This document shows positions 53,801 to 63,335 of a stretch of DNA of 64,000 nucleotides, one piece after another (position 1 is the first letter of the stretch; each line of letters begins with the position of its first letter). Location: the NCBI GenBank assembly GCA_019359095.1, contig JAHHHZ010000024.1, positions 231,994 through 295,993 on the forward strand, given 5' to 3'. This DNA comes from Pleurocapsa minor HA4230-MV1 (GTDB taxonomy: Bacteria > Cyanobacteriota > Cyanobacteriia > Cyanobacteriales > Xenococcaceae). Both the position numbers and the translations under genes were made by a program. The notes beneath the pieces were generated by a model, which was not told where the DNA came from, searched no databases, and worked only from the letters and a program-made list of their open reading frames with translations.

Positions 53801-54111
53801 CATCGGGAACTCAAAAATCCCTCCAGCAAAACGGCATCAAAGATGTAGAATTAATTCTCAAACTACACGAAGGTCGCCCTCACGTTGTAGATTCGATTAA
53901 AAATGGCCAAATTCAGCTAATTATTAACACTCCTACAGGAGAAGAATCGCAAACCGATGCTCAACTAATTAGAAGGATGGCATTAGACTATCGACTACCG
54001 ATTATTACTACTATCTCAGGTGCTAAAGCCACTGTAGCGGCGATTCGTTCTTTACAGTCTGAACCTTTAGAAGTAAAAGCTTTACAGGAGTATATAGCCG
54101 TACAAAATTAG
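50860..54111 (+). CDS. carB: Carbamoyl-phosphate synthase large subunit
   Basis: A 1083-residue protein with the usual internal duplication. Two ATP-grasp halves (about 1-400 and 555-935) begin with [20 protein letters not shown] and [20 protein letters not shown]. An oligomerisation domain (400-550) and a C-terminal MGS-like allosteric domain (about 940-1083, with [13 protein letters not shown]) follow. It makes carbamoyl phosphate from bicarbonate, ATP and the ammonia delivered by CarA (not in this window) for arginine and pyrimidine synthesis. Length and motifs are normal. Confidence 0.97.
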   Translation: MPRREDLQKILLLGSGPIVIGQACEFDYSGTQACKALREEGYEVVLVNSNPASIMTDPEMANRTYIEPLTPEIVEKVIAKEKPDALLPTMGGQTALNIAVSLAKSGVLEKYEVELIGAKLPAIEKAEDRLLFKQAMEKIGVPMCPSGIANNLEEAKAIAKEIGSYPLIIRPAFTLGGTGGGIAYNQEEYEKISASGIDASPVNQILVDKSLLGWKEYELEVMRDLADNVVIICSIENIDPMGIHTGDSITVAPAQTLTDKEYQRLRDYSLAIIREIGVETGGSNIQFAINPLNGEVIVIEMNPRVSRSSALASKATGFPIAKFAAKLAVGYRLNEIYNDITQKTPASFEPTIDYVVTKIPRFAFEKFPGTEPILTTQMKSVGEAMAIGRTFNESFQKALRSLETGRAGFGCDRQEILPSIPQVRSSLRIPNPERIFSIYQGLKLGMTPEEIHQLTAIDMWFLDKMQELLLTEKFLKGHALNKISAEQMRFVKQQGYSDRQIAFATKTNEDEVRAYRKELGIIPVYKLVDTCAAEFEAFTPYYYSTYEEGESEITPTDKSKVMILGGGPNRIGQGIEFDYCCCHAAFSLSAAGYETIMVNSNPETVSTDYDTSDRLYFEPLTKEDVLNIIEAENPAGIIVQFGGQTPLKLAIPLQEYLDQTQGTETKIWGTSPDSIDAAEDRERFEQILRELEIKQPPNGLARSYEESLKIANRISYPVVVRPSYVLGGRAMQIVYSDADLKHYMTYAVQVEPDHPILIDQFLENAIEVDVDALCDHSGRVVIGGIMEHIEQAGIHSGDSACSIPYNSLPESAIAIIRDWTEKLAKALKVVGLMNIQYAVQGEQVFIIEANPRASRTVPFVSKATGVPLAKIASLVMSGKSLESLGVTTEIIPKHIAVKEAVLPFNKFPSTDTLLGPEMRSTGEVMGIDSDFGKAFAKAEIGAGVDLALTGTVFVSMNERDKSAIVPVVQDFIDLGFKIIATSGTQKSLQQNGIKDVELILKLHEGRPHVVDSIKNGQIQLIINTPTGEESQTDAQLIRRMALDYRLPIITTISGAKATVAAIRSLQSEPLEVKALQEYIAVQN

Positions 54112-54139
54112 TTTAGGACAATTAGGGTGATCGGCTCGT

Positions 54140-54167
54140 AAATAGGAAATAGGAAATAGGAAATAGG
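54140..54167. repeat. Heptamer repeat AAATAGG x4
   Basis: Four perfect tandem copies after carB. They belong to the short tandem heptamer class seen at several other loci of the window. Confidence 0.95.
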
Positions 54168-54244
54168 AGGTAGTATTTCAAAGATGTCCTAATGTTTTTA
54201 CGTAGGGCTATATTATATATTTAACATTGCTATAGGTAAGTAGC

Positions 54245-54378
54245 CAGGGCTATTTCGTTCTAACTGTAGTGAACCAAGAAATAAATTTCTTGGCTTAAAA
54301 TTAAAGTCCGTTTAAACGGACTTAATGTACTTAGACAGAGAATTTATTCTCTGGATATATGAGAATAAAATAGCCCTG
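54245..54378. mobile_element. MITE-like element, copy 2 (inverted relative to copy 1)
   Basis: A 134-bp unit with CAGGGCTATTT at the left and AAATAGCCCTG-type end at the right. Its reverse complement matches copy 1 (43773-43907) at nearly every position, including all three hairpins. No flanking target duplication is evident. Together with carB and other genes it brackets 10.3 kb. Confidence 0.88.
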
Positions 54379-54425
54379 ATTATTAATTAAAGGAGTTGAA
54401 GTTAGTAAAAATTTAAAAATCTACG

Positions 54426-54812
54426 TTATGGTTGATATCCGAAACTGCTAAGAAAGTTTTCCATTTTAGTGATTCTTTCTTCTAAAGTTAATGCTGGCTG
54501 TTCTGGGGAGCTTAATTTTTGGGCAACAGTTAGAAAATCTGACCAACTACGACCATATTGTTGTTCACCATGAATTTTTTGATATGCTACCTTGGCATTT
54601 TTCAAGCTGCCATATTTATCAATAAAATATTGCTTGTCTAAAGATGGATTTAAATTCAATAAATGCTGATTACTTTTCAGTTGTTTTAATTGTTTTTCTT
54701 CTTTCACTAATTCATCCGCTGCCATTAATGCCGTATTTTTAAATGCAGTATCGTAGGTATCAGCGCTATTTTTCAATTCGTCTCTAATTTGCTTTAATTT
54801 ATTTAATACCAT
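54426..54812 (-). CDS. Hypothetical coiled-coil protein (128 aa)
   Basis: A 128-residue basic, helical protein (LKQIRDELKNSADTYDTAFK, KLKQLKSNQHLL). There are no signal peptide or membrane helices. A central RSWSDFLTVAQKL segment and a Pro-rich end follow. It begins 13 bp after the stop of the frameshifted coiled-coil gene, so the two may form an operon. No family recognised; role unknown. Confidence 0.55.
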   Translation of the reverse strand: MVLNKLKQIRDELKNSADTYDTAFKNTALMAADELVKEEKQLKQLKSNQHLLNLNPSLDKQYFIDKYGSLKNAKVAYQKIHGEQQYGRSWSDFLTVAQKLSSPEQPALTLEERITKMENFLSSFGYQP

Positions 54813-54825
54813 AATAAATTACTAA

Positions 54826-55336
54826 TTAATTATCCAATAAATTGCGGTTAATAGAAGCCCGATCGGTAAACATTTGCGGTTGTGATTTGGGATCGAATTC
54901 AAGCTTTGGATTTATTATCTCTTCGTTAAAAAAAAGCCTTTCTGCTTCCTTAATCAAATATATTTTATCTGCATAAGCTATCTGACTAGCTCGATCGCAA
55001 ATTTTTTTATACTGTTCGATCTTATTAATTACTTCGTCTAACTGTAGCAATGCTTCATCCCGTTGCTGTTTGGCTTCCTTAGCTGTTTCAATAGTTTCCC
55101 ATAAACTCTGTTGTTTAAGTTTAAGTTGTTGAAGTTCTTGAACTGCTTCATCTCTTTGTTTACAAACAACTAAGTTAGTCTGTTTTAATTCTTTTTGTTG
55201 ATTACGATATTTTTTTTGTCCATCCTTTATAAGCACGAACTCTATTTTTAAGAGTTTTTAGCTCTTTTTTAAGATTGAGTGTAACAATTTCTACTTGGGA
55301 AATTCTTTGAACTATCTCTTGATATTTTGGCATCAT
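54826..55336 (-). pseudogene. Coiled-coil gene split by an A8 tract
   Basis: Reading from ATG 55336 gives MMPKYQEIVQRISQVEIVTL and ends at a stop just after GWTKK. A second frame, open from a GTG at 55236 to 54826, continues ...YRNQQKELKQTNLVVCKQRD to NLLDN. The two frames meet at a run of eight A on the coding strand (55210-55217). With seven A the gene would be one reading of about 170 residues, a continuous coiled coil. The eighth A may be a mutation, a sequencing error, or a site of transcriptional slippage. Confidence 0.6.
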
Positions 55337-55616
55337 CTTCGATTATCTTCTTTATCTTTACATAATACGTATTTAAAAACGAATAATATATGTTTAAGAT
55401 CACAATTATTAGGTCAAAAAATAAGTAACTAGATAAAACTGATTAATCGCTAAAATACTTTAAAATATGTTCGACTCAATTTTGGTTGTTTTAGTTAGAC
55501 AATTATACTTTTCAAAGATTACTAAAAATCTTGATTGGGTTTCAACTTAATAAGTAATTTAAGTAATTAAAATTTAGCAATAATAGTAATTAAGTTAACT
55601 GCAAATATTTAACTTT

Positions 55617-56738
55617 TTAAAGATATTGTTGTAAAACTGCTTGAGTTTCTGCGCCTGTTTTTGCCCAGCTAAACTTTTGTGCTTGTTGCAGACTTAGTTG
55701 ACTCAATTGCGATCGCATTTTTTGATCCCTCGTGAGATCTACCATTGCCGAGGTGATTTCAGCAGTATTGTAAGGATTAATCAAAATTGCAGCATCTCCC
55801 GTTATTTCAGGTAAAGAAGCCAAATTAGAAGTAATTACAGGAGTTCCACAAGCCATAGCTTCTAATACAGGTAGTCCAAAACCTTCCCAAAAAGTCGGAA
55901 ACACCAAGGCAACTGCATTACTAATTACCAGGGGTAATTCCTGATAACTTAAATAGTTGAGCCATTTAACACGGTGAGCAATGCCTAATTCTTGCGCCTG
56001 TTGCTGGAGTTGAGGGGTAAAACGGGGATCGGTTGAACCAGCGATCGCTAAATGGTAATCTTGATTAGGTATCTGGGCAAAAGCGGTAATTAAACCAGAT
56101 AGGTTTTTATAAGGATCACAACGACCAAGATAAAGAAAATAGGGTGCTTCAAGGTTATTAGTTTGTTCTCTGGGATAAAAATTAAGGCGATCGTATCCTA
56201 GTAAAATGGTTGTAATCTGGTTTGCATCGATACCGTAATAATCAACTAAATCCGTGGCGGTAGCTTGAGAGTTACACACAATATGTTCCGCCTGTTGCAA
56301 TACCTGGGGGACAACATAGCGAAAATAATTGGTTAAAGGAGAGGTGCGACGGGGAAAACGTAAAGGAATTAAATCGTGGCACATGACTATATAGCGAGAT
56401 TTACTGTATAGAGGCGCTTCAGGGATAGGAGAATAGATTAAGTCTGCCTTTAGCTGTTGATAAATTTTGGGTAGCTGAAACTGAGTCCAGAGTAAGCGCT
56501 TTAAATGACCCTTATTTCCTTGGGCGGGAGTCATATCATCAGCAATTTTATACCGATTAAAACCTGGAAAATTTACTGCCGATAATAATGTTGGCTGGAG
56601 ATGCAAACTATTAATTAAATTTTGAGCATAGGTAGCAATGCCTGTTGGTCGATCAAACAAAACAGCGAGATTAATTAACAGCGAATTGGACATTGAGTTT
56701 AGATCGGGTTCTGTTGAATAGTTAAATATTTTGGACAA
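55617..56738 (-). CDS. GT4-family glycosyltransferase
   Basis: A 373-residue GT-B enzyme. The C-terminal half has the [18 protein letters not shown] motif (glycosyl-donor site, about residues 300-317) and [14 protein letters not shown]. The N-terminal half is the acceptor domain. ATG 56693 ([20 protein letters not shown]) is the better start, because the N-terminus of GT4 proteins begins with such a strand. The first 15 residues from 56738 would be an extension. It could add mannose or glucose to a polysaccharide or lipid. It is away from the export cluster. Confidence 0.85.
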   Translation of the reverse strand: MSKIFNYSTEPDLNSMSNSLLINLAVLFDRPTGIATYAQNLINSLHLQPTLLSAVNFPGFNRYKIADDMTPAQGNKGHLKRLLWTQFQLPKIYQQLKADLIYSPIPEAPLYSKSRYIVMCHDLIPLRFPRRTSPLTNYFRYVVPQVLQQAEHIVCNSQATATDLVDYYGIDANQITTILLGYDRLNFYPREQTNNLEAPYFLYLGRCDPYKNLSGLITAFAQIPNQDYHLAIAGSTDPRFTPQLQQQAQELGIAHRVKWLNYLSYQELPLVISNAVALVFPTFWEGFGLPVLEAMACGTPVITSNLASLPEITGDAAILINPYNTAEITSAMVDLTRDQKMRSQLSQLSLQQAQKFSWAKTGAETQAVLQQYL

Positions 56739-57068
56739 TAGAGATTTAGGGAAAATGATATTTCAAGCTATCAAACGAACTTGAGTTTAGAGATTAAGTT
56801 GAGACATTGAATAATTATGGCAAAAGCACTATCTGACTGTATTACAGGGTTAGTATAAGTTAACTTGCCAGAAAACTTTACGCTCAAAATAAATTACAGC
56901 GAATTTCAGATGGATAGAACCCATTACCCATTACCCATTACCCATTACTTCGATAAATTAATGTGTCTACTCAATTGAAAACTACTGTAAGTCGAGCTAA
57001 CCAACCGAAATAAAAAATGTTTTACTGGGAACTATATTAATTGAGTTGCTACAGCATAGGGGGATAAA
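56739..57068. repeat. Intergenic region with CCCATTA repeats
   Basis: No gene. Four copies of CCCATTA at 56920-56947, which is the complement of the TAATGGG repeat at 36720. Otherwise AT-rich sequence without clear promoter. Confidence 0.8.
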
Positions 57069-59105
57069 GTGTCTTTAGTTTGGATTAAATCGCTAGCATT
57101 GGTGTCTTTTGGTTTATTGTTCTGGGAGACTAAGGTATTAGCGCAAGAGTCTGTGCCTACTTCTCCCCCGACTATCGAGCGCACCGAAGAATGCGAGTTA
57201 TTAGTAGTTGGTGGCGGATTGTCAGGGGTAGCTGCCAGTTACGAAGCCTTGCTCACGGGAAAAACAGTCTGCATGACCGAAATTACTGACTGGGTTGGGG
57301 GTCAAATATCTGCTCAGGGAACTTCTGCTTTAGATGAAAGAACTACTCAACGTTCTAAGTTGTTTTTTCCCCGTGGCTATCTAGAATTAAGGCAGCGTAT
57401 TGAAGAATATTACGGCAAGCTCAATCCTGGTGACTGTTGGGTGAGTGAATCCTGTTTTCTACCCAAAGATGCCAACAAAATTATGTGGTCACAGCTCAAA
57501 GATGCCGAAGCTAAGGGTGCTGGCAAGCTTAAATGGTTTCCCTCTACGGTAATTAAAGATTTGAAGATCGAAAAGGTGGCGCAAGAAGGCACAGGTAAGC
57601 AAATTACCAGTGCCATAGCGATTCAGCATAGCTCAAACAATGAATATTTACCGCTAAATACCCTCCCTTTATCTAGTACCATCGAAGATGCTTATAGCTA
57701 TCAAGATTCCGAAAAATTTAGTAAAGAAATAATTCGCTTCATTCCTGCTAGCACCTCAGAGAAAGTTGCAGACTGGTATGTAATTGAAGCCACGGAAACA
57801 GGAGAAATTGTCGGTCTAAGCGATATTCCCTATCGTTTAGGCATCGATCCTTTATCTTCCTTTGAGCCTTCTTCCTCTAGCGTGACAGGAGATGAATATT
57901 GTACTCAAGGTTTTACCTATACCTTTGCCATGGAGGCGACAGAAGAACCCCAGGTAAATGAAATGCCTCCCTTTTATAGCGAGCATAAAAATTATTACAG
58001 CTATGAACTAGAAAGACTGGCAAACTTTGATTTAGTTTTTACCTATCGACGTATTTGGAGTCCTGAAGAAGGAGATCTCGAAAAATTTGGCGGGATTGAA
58101 TTTACCGCCCCTACTCCTGGAGATATCTCAATGCAGAACTGGACTTGGGGGAATGATTATCGCCCAGGAACAGCCAAAGATAATCTAATTTATACTCGCA
58201 GACAGTTGAAAGAATTGGGTCAGCTTCAGCCGAATGGTTGGATGGGTGGATTGCGTACCACAACCCTTAGTCGTGGAGAAGATCATTCCCTAGGTTATTT
58301 CTATTGGTTAGTCGAGGGGACTACCGATTCTCAATTGGGAGATGGAGTTAAAAAACCTTACCCCAATAACCGTTTACTTCAGGGGTTAGACTCTCCCATG
58401 GGTACAGCCCATGGCCTATCAAAATATCCCTATATTAGAGAAGGTCGCAGGATTGTGGGTCGAGTTTATCCTGGCTATTCTCAAGGCTTTAATATCAATG
58501 AAATAGATATTTCACGAGCCGATTATCGCAATGAGTTTTACAGCCAACAACTCGATGCTAAAACCTATCGTCAGCTATGGACAAAACTAGATAAAGACGA
58601 CCCGATCGCCAATCGAAACAAAAATATTGATAAAATTCAACAGCGTACTCGTTCGTCAATTTATCCTGACTCTGTAGGTATTGGTCACTATGCGATCGAT
58701 TTTCATCCCTGCATGAATGAGAGTCCTCCTGAGAAAGCAGGCAACACTGAGAGAGAAGGAGAAAGAAAAGGTGGCGGACAGGCTTATCCGTTCCAAATTC
58801 CCCTCAGAGCCATGATTCCTCAAGAAATTGATAATCTGATTGTGACGGGTAAGAGCATTGCCACTAGCCATATTGCTTCTGCCGCCTATCGGGTACATTC
58901 TTTTGAATGGTCTTCTGGTGCTGCTGCTGGGATTACCGCAGTCTTTGGTTTAGATGAAAAGGTTATGCCCTATCAATTGGTAGATGAGCCAATAATTAAA
59001 GAAAATCAGTTTAAGCTTTTGAAAAACCGCTTAGACGCAGCGGGTAATCCTACCGCGTTTCCTGACACTTCCATCTTTAATCACGATTGGTCAGAGTGGG
59101 AGTAA
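57069..59105 (+). CDS. Exported FAD-dependent oxidoreductase
   Basis: A 678-residue protein, start GTG 57069. A signal peptide (IKSLALVSFGLLFWETKVLA, cut before QES) is followed by an FAD dinucleotide-binding fold, ELLVVGGGLSGVAASYEALL (about 43-62). The rest is a FAD_oxidored-type flavoprotein with a substrate domain (about 330-560) and a C-terminal NLIVTGKSIATSHIASAAYR segment. The substrate is unknown. It is predicted in the periplasm or thylakoid lumen. A terminator follows. Confidence 0.8.
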   Translation: MSLVWIKSLALVSFGLLFWETKVLAQESVPTSPPTIERTEECELLVVGGGLSGVAASYEALLTGKTVCMTEITDWVGGQISAQGTSALDERTTQRSKLFFPRGYLELRQRIEEYYGKLNPGDCWVSESCFLPKDANKIMWSQLKDAEAKGAGKLKWFPSTVIKDLKIEKVAQEGTGKQITSAIAIQHSSNNEYLPLNTLPLSSTIEDAYSYQDSEKFSKEIIRFIPASTSEKVADWYVIEATETGEIVGLSDIPYRLGIDPLSSFEPSSSSVTGDEYCTQGFTYTFAMEATEEPQVNEMPPFYSEHKNYYSYELERLANFDLVFTYRRIWSPEEGDLEKFGGIEFTAPTPGDISMQNWTWGNDYRPGTAKDNLIYTRRQLKELGQLQPNGWMGGLRTTTLSRGEDHSLGYFYWLVEGTTDSQLGDGVKKPYPNNRLLQGLDSPMGTAHGLSKYPYIREGRRIVGRVYPGYSQGFNINEIDISRADYRNEFYSQQLDAKTYRQLWTKLDKDDPIANRNKNIDKIQQRTRSSIYPDSVGIGHYAIDFHPCMNESPPEKAGNTEREGERKGGGQAYPFQIPLRAMIPQEIDNLIVTGKSIATSHIASAAYRVHSFEWSSGAAAGITAVFGLDEKVMPYQLVDEPIIKENQFKLLKNRLDAAGNPTAFPDTSIFNHDWSEWE

Positions 59106-59127
59106 GTTTTTAGGAATGAGGCAGATT

Positions 59128-59151
59128 AGCGCTCATTGTGGCGCTTTTTTT
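59128..59151 (+). terminator. Rho-independent terminator
   Basis: AGCGC (59128-59132) pairs with GCGCT (59141-59145), 8-nt loop, followed by T6-7. It closes the oxidoreductase gene. Confidence 0.75.
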
Positions 59152-59203
59152 GGAGATCGCTTTTATCCTCTAAAATGCTTCTTTAGCAGAGAAAAGTTAT
59201 TAA

Positions 59204-60685
59204 TTACAGGGATGGATGTTGAAAGTCGCCAGCTATTTGATTAATCTTTTTAGCGATCGCCAGTAACTCCACATCCTGCCATCTCTTACCCACAATTTGT
59301 ATCCCGATAGGTAATCCATTTTTAGTTTGCCCAATCGGAATTACAACTACAGGATGTCCTGTAAGATTGAACAACATTGTGTATCCGCCATTCGCTAGAA
59401 AATAAGGAACTTTACGTCCTTCTATTTCAATGACTGCACCTTGAGGACGATGAGTAAATGCTGTGGTCATTGCTACTGGACATAGCCAAACATCCCAAGT
59501 TTCTAGTGCTTTATCCATTTCGGCAATAAAGCGATCGCGTTGTGTCAAAAGTTCAAAATATTGTTTAAGAGAAGGATTTAGTAATGAGGGCAAAAATTGA
59601 CTCAGATTACTTAAATCTCGTAGCTGTTTTTCTCCCTGAGTTGCTTCGCGAAACATTACAGGCAAAACTTTTTTACTATCATCAAAATCAACTGGCTGAG
59701 AATAAACAAAATTTAAGGCTGTTAACTGGTTACAAACTTGAAATGCTTCTTCTAAATCAAATGGCGGAGATGTCCAGCGTTCCATATCCGCACATACTGA
59801 TTTGAGTTTATCAACAGCTAAATTTATTGTGGTTTTAATCTCTGAGGCGACGGTCATTTTTTCCCAACTATCCGACCAAACTATGCGTATATTCTGCCAG
59901 GATTTTTGGGTAAATCGATCTAATGGAACAGGAGGAACATCAGGCTGTCGTGGATCTGCACCCACAGTCAAGGATAGACATAAGCTTAAATCTTCAATCG
60001 AACGAGCAAAAGAGCCAACTGTCATTAACTGACGAATACATTTAGGCATTCCAGGCGCTTCAGGAATATGCCCTGCTGTTGATATACGGCGATCTGTTGG
60101 CTTTAAGGCAAATACGCCACAAAAATGTGCAGGCTGACGAGTTGAACCAGAAGTATCATTACCCAAATCTAACGCCGAAAAACCACTAGCGATCGCTGCT
60201 GCTGAACCGCCAGAACTACCTCCAGATGTATAATTTAAATTCCAAGGGTTATTTACCCGTCCAAAAAGCTTGTTAGTACTTTGATAATCACTTGCCATTT
60301 CCGCAAGATTAGTTTTACCAAGTATAATTACTCCTGCTTGTCGCAAACGCGCCACAACTGTTGCATCTTGAGCTGGAATATAATTTCTTAACGGTTTATA
60401 GCCTGCGGTAGTCAATAATTCTGCTGTTTCAAAGGTGTCTTTAACGGTAACGGGAACACCGTGTAATGCTCCCCAATTTTCACCTCTAGCTAAAGCTTCA
60501 TCTGCTTCTTTGGCTCTGGTTCTCGCTCTAACTGTATCTAAAGTCGCGATCGCATTTATCTTACCGTTATGTTTTTTAATTTGTTCTAGATAAGCCTCTA
60601 CAACCTCTACAGAAGAAACTTCTCGATCCCGAATCATCTGCGCCAGTTGACTTGCAGTAGCAAACACTATATTCATTGCTAACAA
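59204..60685 (-). CDS. Amidase (amidase-signature family)
   Basis: A 493-residue protein with the Ser-cisSer-Lys triad: K82 in VTVKDTFE, S157 in TSGGSSGGSAA, and the nucleophile S181 in NDTSGSTR. It is a GatA-like amidase, but the usual GSDIGGSIR is altered to GNDTSGSTR. It hydrolyses an amide of unknown identity. Related enzymes act on acetamide or other small amides. It is transcribed divergently from a TetR gene over a palindrome-rich 84 bp, the classic layout for a repressed catabolic gene. Confidence 0.87.
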   Translation of the reverse strand: MLAMNIVFATASQLAQMIRDREVSSVEVVEAYLEQIKKHNGKINAIATLDTVRARTRAKEADEALARGENWGALHGVPVTVKDTFETAELLTTAGYKPLRNYIPAQDATVVARLRQAGVIILGKTNLAEMASDYQSTNKLFGRVNNPWNLNYTSGGSSGGSAAAIASGFSALDLGNDTSGSTRQPAHFCGVFALKPTDRRISTAGHIPEAPGMPKCIRQLMTVGSFARSIEDLSLCLSLTVGADPRQPDVPPVPLDRFTQKSWQNIRIVWSDSWEKMTVASEIKTTINLAVDKLKSVCADMERWTSPPFDLEEAFQVCNQLTALNFVYSQPVDFDDSKKVLPVMFREATQGEKQLRDLSNLSQFLPSLLNPSLKQYFELLTQRDRFIAEMDKALETWDVWLCPVAMTTAFTHRPQGAVIEIEGRKVPYFLANGGYTMLFNLTGHPVVVIPIGQTKNGLPIGIQIVGKRWQDVELLAIAKKINQIAGDFQHPSL

Positions 60686-60701
60686 CCTAATAGAATATAT
60701 C

Positions 60702-60746
60702 TAATTAAGTTAATTATATTCACTTTTAGTTAATTACGTTAACTAA
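60702..60746. promoter_or_regulatory. Probable TetR operators
   Basis: TAATTAA-G-TTAATTA (60702-60716) and TTAGTTAA-TTACG-TTAACTAA (60726-60746) are palindromes 27 bp apart centre to centre. They sit between the divergent amidase and TetR genes. Confidence 0.65.
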
Positions 60747-60769
60747 TTATTGCTCACTGCTCACTGAAA

Positions 60770-61357
60770 ATGGGTCGTCCAACCAAAGAAAATTCCTTAA
60801 CTAGACAAGATGTAATTGAAGCTGCGATCGCTTGTATTGAAAAAGAAGGTGCATCAGCTTTGGGTGTCAATCGTGTTGCGAGGGAATTGGGTATTAAACC
60901 TCCAGCTATTTATAAACATCTCAACGGGAATGCAGAATTGAAAAAAGTTGTGGCATTAGCAATATATAAAGTTTATTTCGCTGAATTGAGTCAGAAAACT
61001 GCAAGTATCAAAGAACCTCGTGCTTGTTTAAAAGCTGGTGGTTTTGCTAGTCGAGATTTTGCCCGATCGCATCCTGGGCTATTTCAAGTAATGATGCAGT
61101 TCCAATTACAACCAAACGATCCAGAATCGGCTGCGGTGATTCAAGAATCTCAGGCTTTATTTAAAACTCTGTTTGATTCTCCAAACTTAAGCAAAACCAA
61201 ATTAATCGACATTATGCGAATAGTAAATTCAACAATTGTTGGTTTTATTAGCCTAGAACAATCTGGATTATTAACTTTACCTCGATCTACCGATGATAGT
61301 TTTGAGGTTATGCTTGATGCTTTAATTGAAGCAATAGAATATATAAGGTCTTGCTGA
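60770..61357 (+). CDS. TetR-family repressor
   Basis: A 195-residue protein. The N-terminal DNA-binding domain is clear: LTRQDVIEAAIACIEKEGAS then LGVNRVARELGIKPPAIYKHL (HTH about 34-55). The C-terminal ligand-binding domain is of the TetR_C-like helical type. It most likely represses itself and the divergent amidase through the palindromes at 60702-60746. The inducer could be the amidase substrate (inference). HicB follows 19 bp downstream. Confidence 0.88.
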   Translation: MGRPTKENSLTRQDVIEAAIACIEKEGASALGVNRVARELGIKPPAIYKHLNGNAELKKVVALAIYKVYFAELSQKTASIKEPRACLKAGGFASRDFARSHPGLFQVMMQFQLQPNDPESAAVIQESQALFKTLFDSPNLSKTKLIDIMRIVNSTIVGFISLEQSGLLTLPRSTDDSFEVMLDALIEAIEYIRSC

Positions 61358-61376
61358 TTGACAAGATTAAGCTGAG

Positions 61377-61589
61377 ATGTCGATTAAATATGAATTAATT
61401 ATTTATTGGAGCGAAACTGATTCCGCTTTTATTGTCGAAGTCCCAGAGTTACCTGGATGTATGGCGGAGGGACAAACTTACGTTGAAGCTGTAACTAATG
61501 CAGAAATCGTTATCCAAGAATGGATTGAAACCGCTCAAGAATTAGGGCGTTCTATTCCTATTCCTAAAGGACGGTTACTTTATGCTTAA
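61377..61589 (+). CDS. HicB-family protein, without HicA
   Basis: A 70-residue protein with the HicB partial-RNase-H fold: YELIIYWSETDSAFIVEVPE, LPGCMAEGQTYVEAVTNAEI. HicB is the antitoxin of HicA mRNA interferase, but no HicA is present on either side and there is no additional DNA-binding domain. Orphan HicB-like proteins are common in cyanobacteria and may be regulators. A 24-residue reading (61582-61656, [20 protein letters not shown]) starts inside its end and resembles the C-terminus of the TetR gene. A short direct repeat flanks it. Confidence 0.75.
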   Translation: MSIKYELIIYWSETDSAFIVEVPELPGCMAEGQTYVEAVTNAEIVIQEWIETAQELGRSIPIPKGRLLYA

Positions 61590-61676
61590 TCCAGAGTCGC
61601 TTGTAGATAAATTGCTTAACTTGCTTGAAGCAATAAAATATATAAAAACGAATTAAACTGTGTGCAAAACTTCTTT

Positions 61677-62735
61677 ATGAACTCAAGCCCTAACCAAATT
61701 TATCCTGTTGTTTGGCAGGATGATCATGTATTGTTAATCGATCAAACTCGTTTGCCAGAAGAATATAGTCATGTGGCGATTAGTCGCAGTTCTGACATGG
61801 CACAAGCAATAAAAACAATGATTGTGCGTGGTGCGCCTGCTATTGGGGTGGCAGCAGCCTACGGTATGTATTTAGGTGCAACGGAGATTGAAACAAAGGA
61901 TCTTCAAGAGTTTCTGGCACATCTCCAACAGGTTGGCGATCTCTTAAAGCAAACTCGCCCGACGGCAGTAAATTTATTCTGGGCGATCTCGCGGATGCTG
62001 AAAACTGCTCATGAAGAAATTGGCACAGTTGCCGAAATAAAACGTACCCTACTGCAAACTGCGCAACAGATCCAGATAGAAGACTTAGCCACCTGTCAGG
62101 CAATTGGCGATCGCGGTTTAAGTATCTTGCCTTCTAGCCCAAGCAAATTGCGCATTTTGACTCACTGTAATGCGGGTTCGTTAGCTACCGCAGGATATGG
62201 CACGGCTTTGGGGGTGATTCGTTCTGCGTGGCGAGAAGAGCGTTTAGAGAGAGTATATGCCGATGAGACTCGTCCTCGTCTCCAGGGGGCAAAATTAACC
62301 GCCTGGGAATGCGTTCAAGAAGGAATTCCCGTTACCGTAATTACTGACAGCATGGCGGCTCACTGTATGCAACGAAACATGATCGATCTGGTGGTTGTGG
62401 GGGCAGATCGTATTGCTGCTAATGGGGATGCTGCCAACAAAATTGGTACTTATGCTCTAGCGATCGCAGCCAAAGCTCATAATGTTCCTTTCTATGTTGC
62501 AGCACCTTTTTCCACCATTGATTTTGATTTAGCTGATGGCAGCCAAATTCCCATTGAAGAAAGAGATGCAGAAGAAATAGCTCAGATTGGAGATACTGCC
62601 ATCTGTGTTGCAGGAGTAGAATTTTATAATCCTGCTTTCGACGTTACTCCCGCCAATTTAATCAACGCCATCATTACTGAAAAAGGAGCAATTCAACCCA
62701 GTGCTTTAATTGATTATCGTAACGCAGTAGCCTAA
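61677..62735 (+). CDS. mtnA: S-methyl-5-thioribose-1-phosphate isomerase
   Basis: The protein has 352 residues from ATG 61677, or 357 from GTG 61662. It belongs to the eIF-2B alpha/beta/delta-like family: [39 protein letters not shown] and the catalytic [20 protein letters not shown] (Cys in the first segment, Asp in the second). It converts methylthioribose-1-phosphate to the ribulose form in methionine salvage. No other salvage genes lie nearby. A hairpin terminator follows. Confidence 0.92.
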   Translation: MNSSPNQIYPVVWQDDHVLLIDQTRLPEEYSHVAISRSSDMAQAIKTMIVRGAPAIGVAAAYGMYLGATEIETKDLQEFLAHLQQVGDLLKQTRPTAVNLFWAISRMLKTAHEEIGTVAEIKRTLLQTAQQIQIEDLATCQAIGDRGLSILPSSPSKLRILTHCNAGSLATAGYGTALGVIRSAWREERLERVYADETRPRLQGAKLTAWECVQEGIPVTVITDSMAAHCMQRNMIDLVVVGADRIAANGDAANKIGTYALAIAAKAHNVPFYVAAPFSTIDFDLADGSQIPIEERDAEEIAQIGDTAICVAGVEFYNPAFDVTPANLINAIITEKGAIQPSALIDYRNAVA

Positions 62736-62780
62736 AGACACAAGTTGGATAATTCTCCATCTAAAAAAGATAAAAATTTA

Positions 62781-62810
62781 AGTGAACTAAAAATAGTTTT
62801 AGTTCGCTTT
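62781..62810. terminator. Bidirectional-type hairpin terminator
   Basis: AGTGAACTAAAA (62781-62792) pairs with TTTTAGTTCGCT (62797-62808) with one G-U pair and an ATAG loop. It lies between the convergent genes mtnA and 62874. T- and A-rich runs flank it. Confidence 0.6.
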
Positions 62811-62873
62811 GATTCTAATTCACCTCAATCACTCGCTCTTAAATTAAATTTAAAATTAAATTTATTTATTTAT

Positions 62874-63335
62874 TTATTTATTCATGCTTGATTGTTCTTT
62901 ACTCAGCCATTCAACAGGCTTATAAGTCCCAAAAACTATATCCCACCAGTCGATCGCCAGTCCAAAATTACTATCCCACTGGTTGTTTTTATGGTGAATA
63001 TAGTGAATGGGCATCTTCATCCAGAAACATTTATGGGGATTATGATGTTGAATTTGGTGAGCATAAGAAGCGAATGCAGCAAATGCGACAGTCCCAGATA
63101 TCATAATTAATCCAACTGATAGAGAGATAAAAAAAGCTGGCAACACCAATAATGAAACTAAACTAAAATCGAGGAAATCGCCAACGAATCCTTTGGTGGT
63201 ATTACTGCGATGATGACCATAATGAGCAGTAATTTTATTGCCAAATATAGGACTAACATGCATCAAGCGATGAACCCAGTATTCCAGAAAACTACCAAAA
63301 ATAAAAGCAAAGATGAAGCCGATAAACAATTGCAT
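62874..63335 (-). CDS. Fatty acid hydroxylase/sterol desaturase-type membrane protein
   Basis: A 153-residue protein with His clusters HRLMH (22-26), HYGHH (38-42), HQIQHH and HYIHH and four hydrophobic segments. These are the diiron-binding His boxes of the fatty acid hydroxylase superfamily. It is shorter than typical (200-300 residues), but all His boxes are in order. Cyanobacterial carotenoid hydroxylases (CrtR/CrtZ-like) have a similar layout. The substrate is not clear, lipid or carotenoid is plausible. Start ATG 63335. Confidence 0.75.
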   Translation of the reverse strand: MQLFIGFIFAFIFGSFLEYWVHRLMHVSPIFGNKITAHYGHHRSNTTKGFVGDFLDFSLVSLLVLPAFFISLSVGLIMISGTVAFAAFASYAHQIQHHNPHKCFWMKMPIHYIHHKNNQWDSNFGLAIDWWDIVFGTYKPVEWLSKEQSSMNK

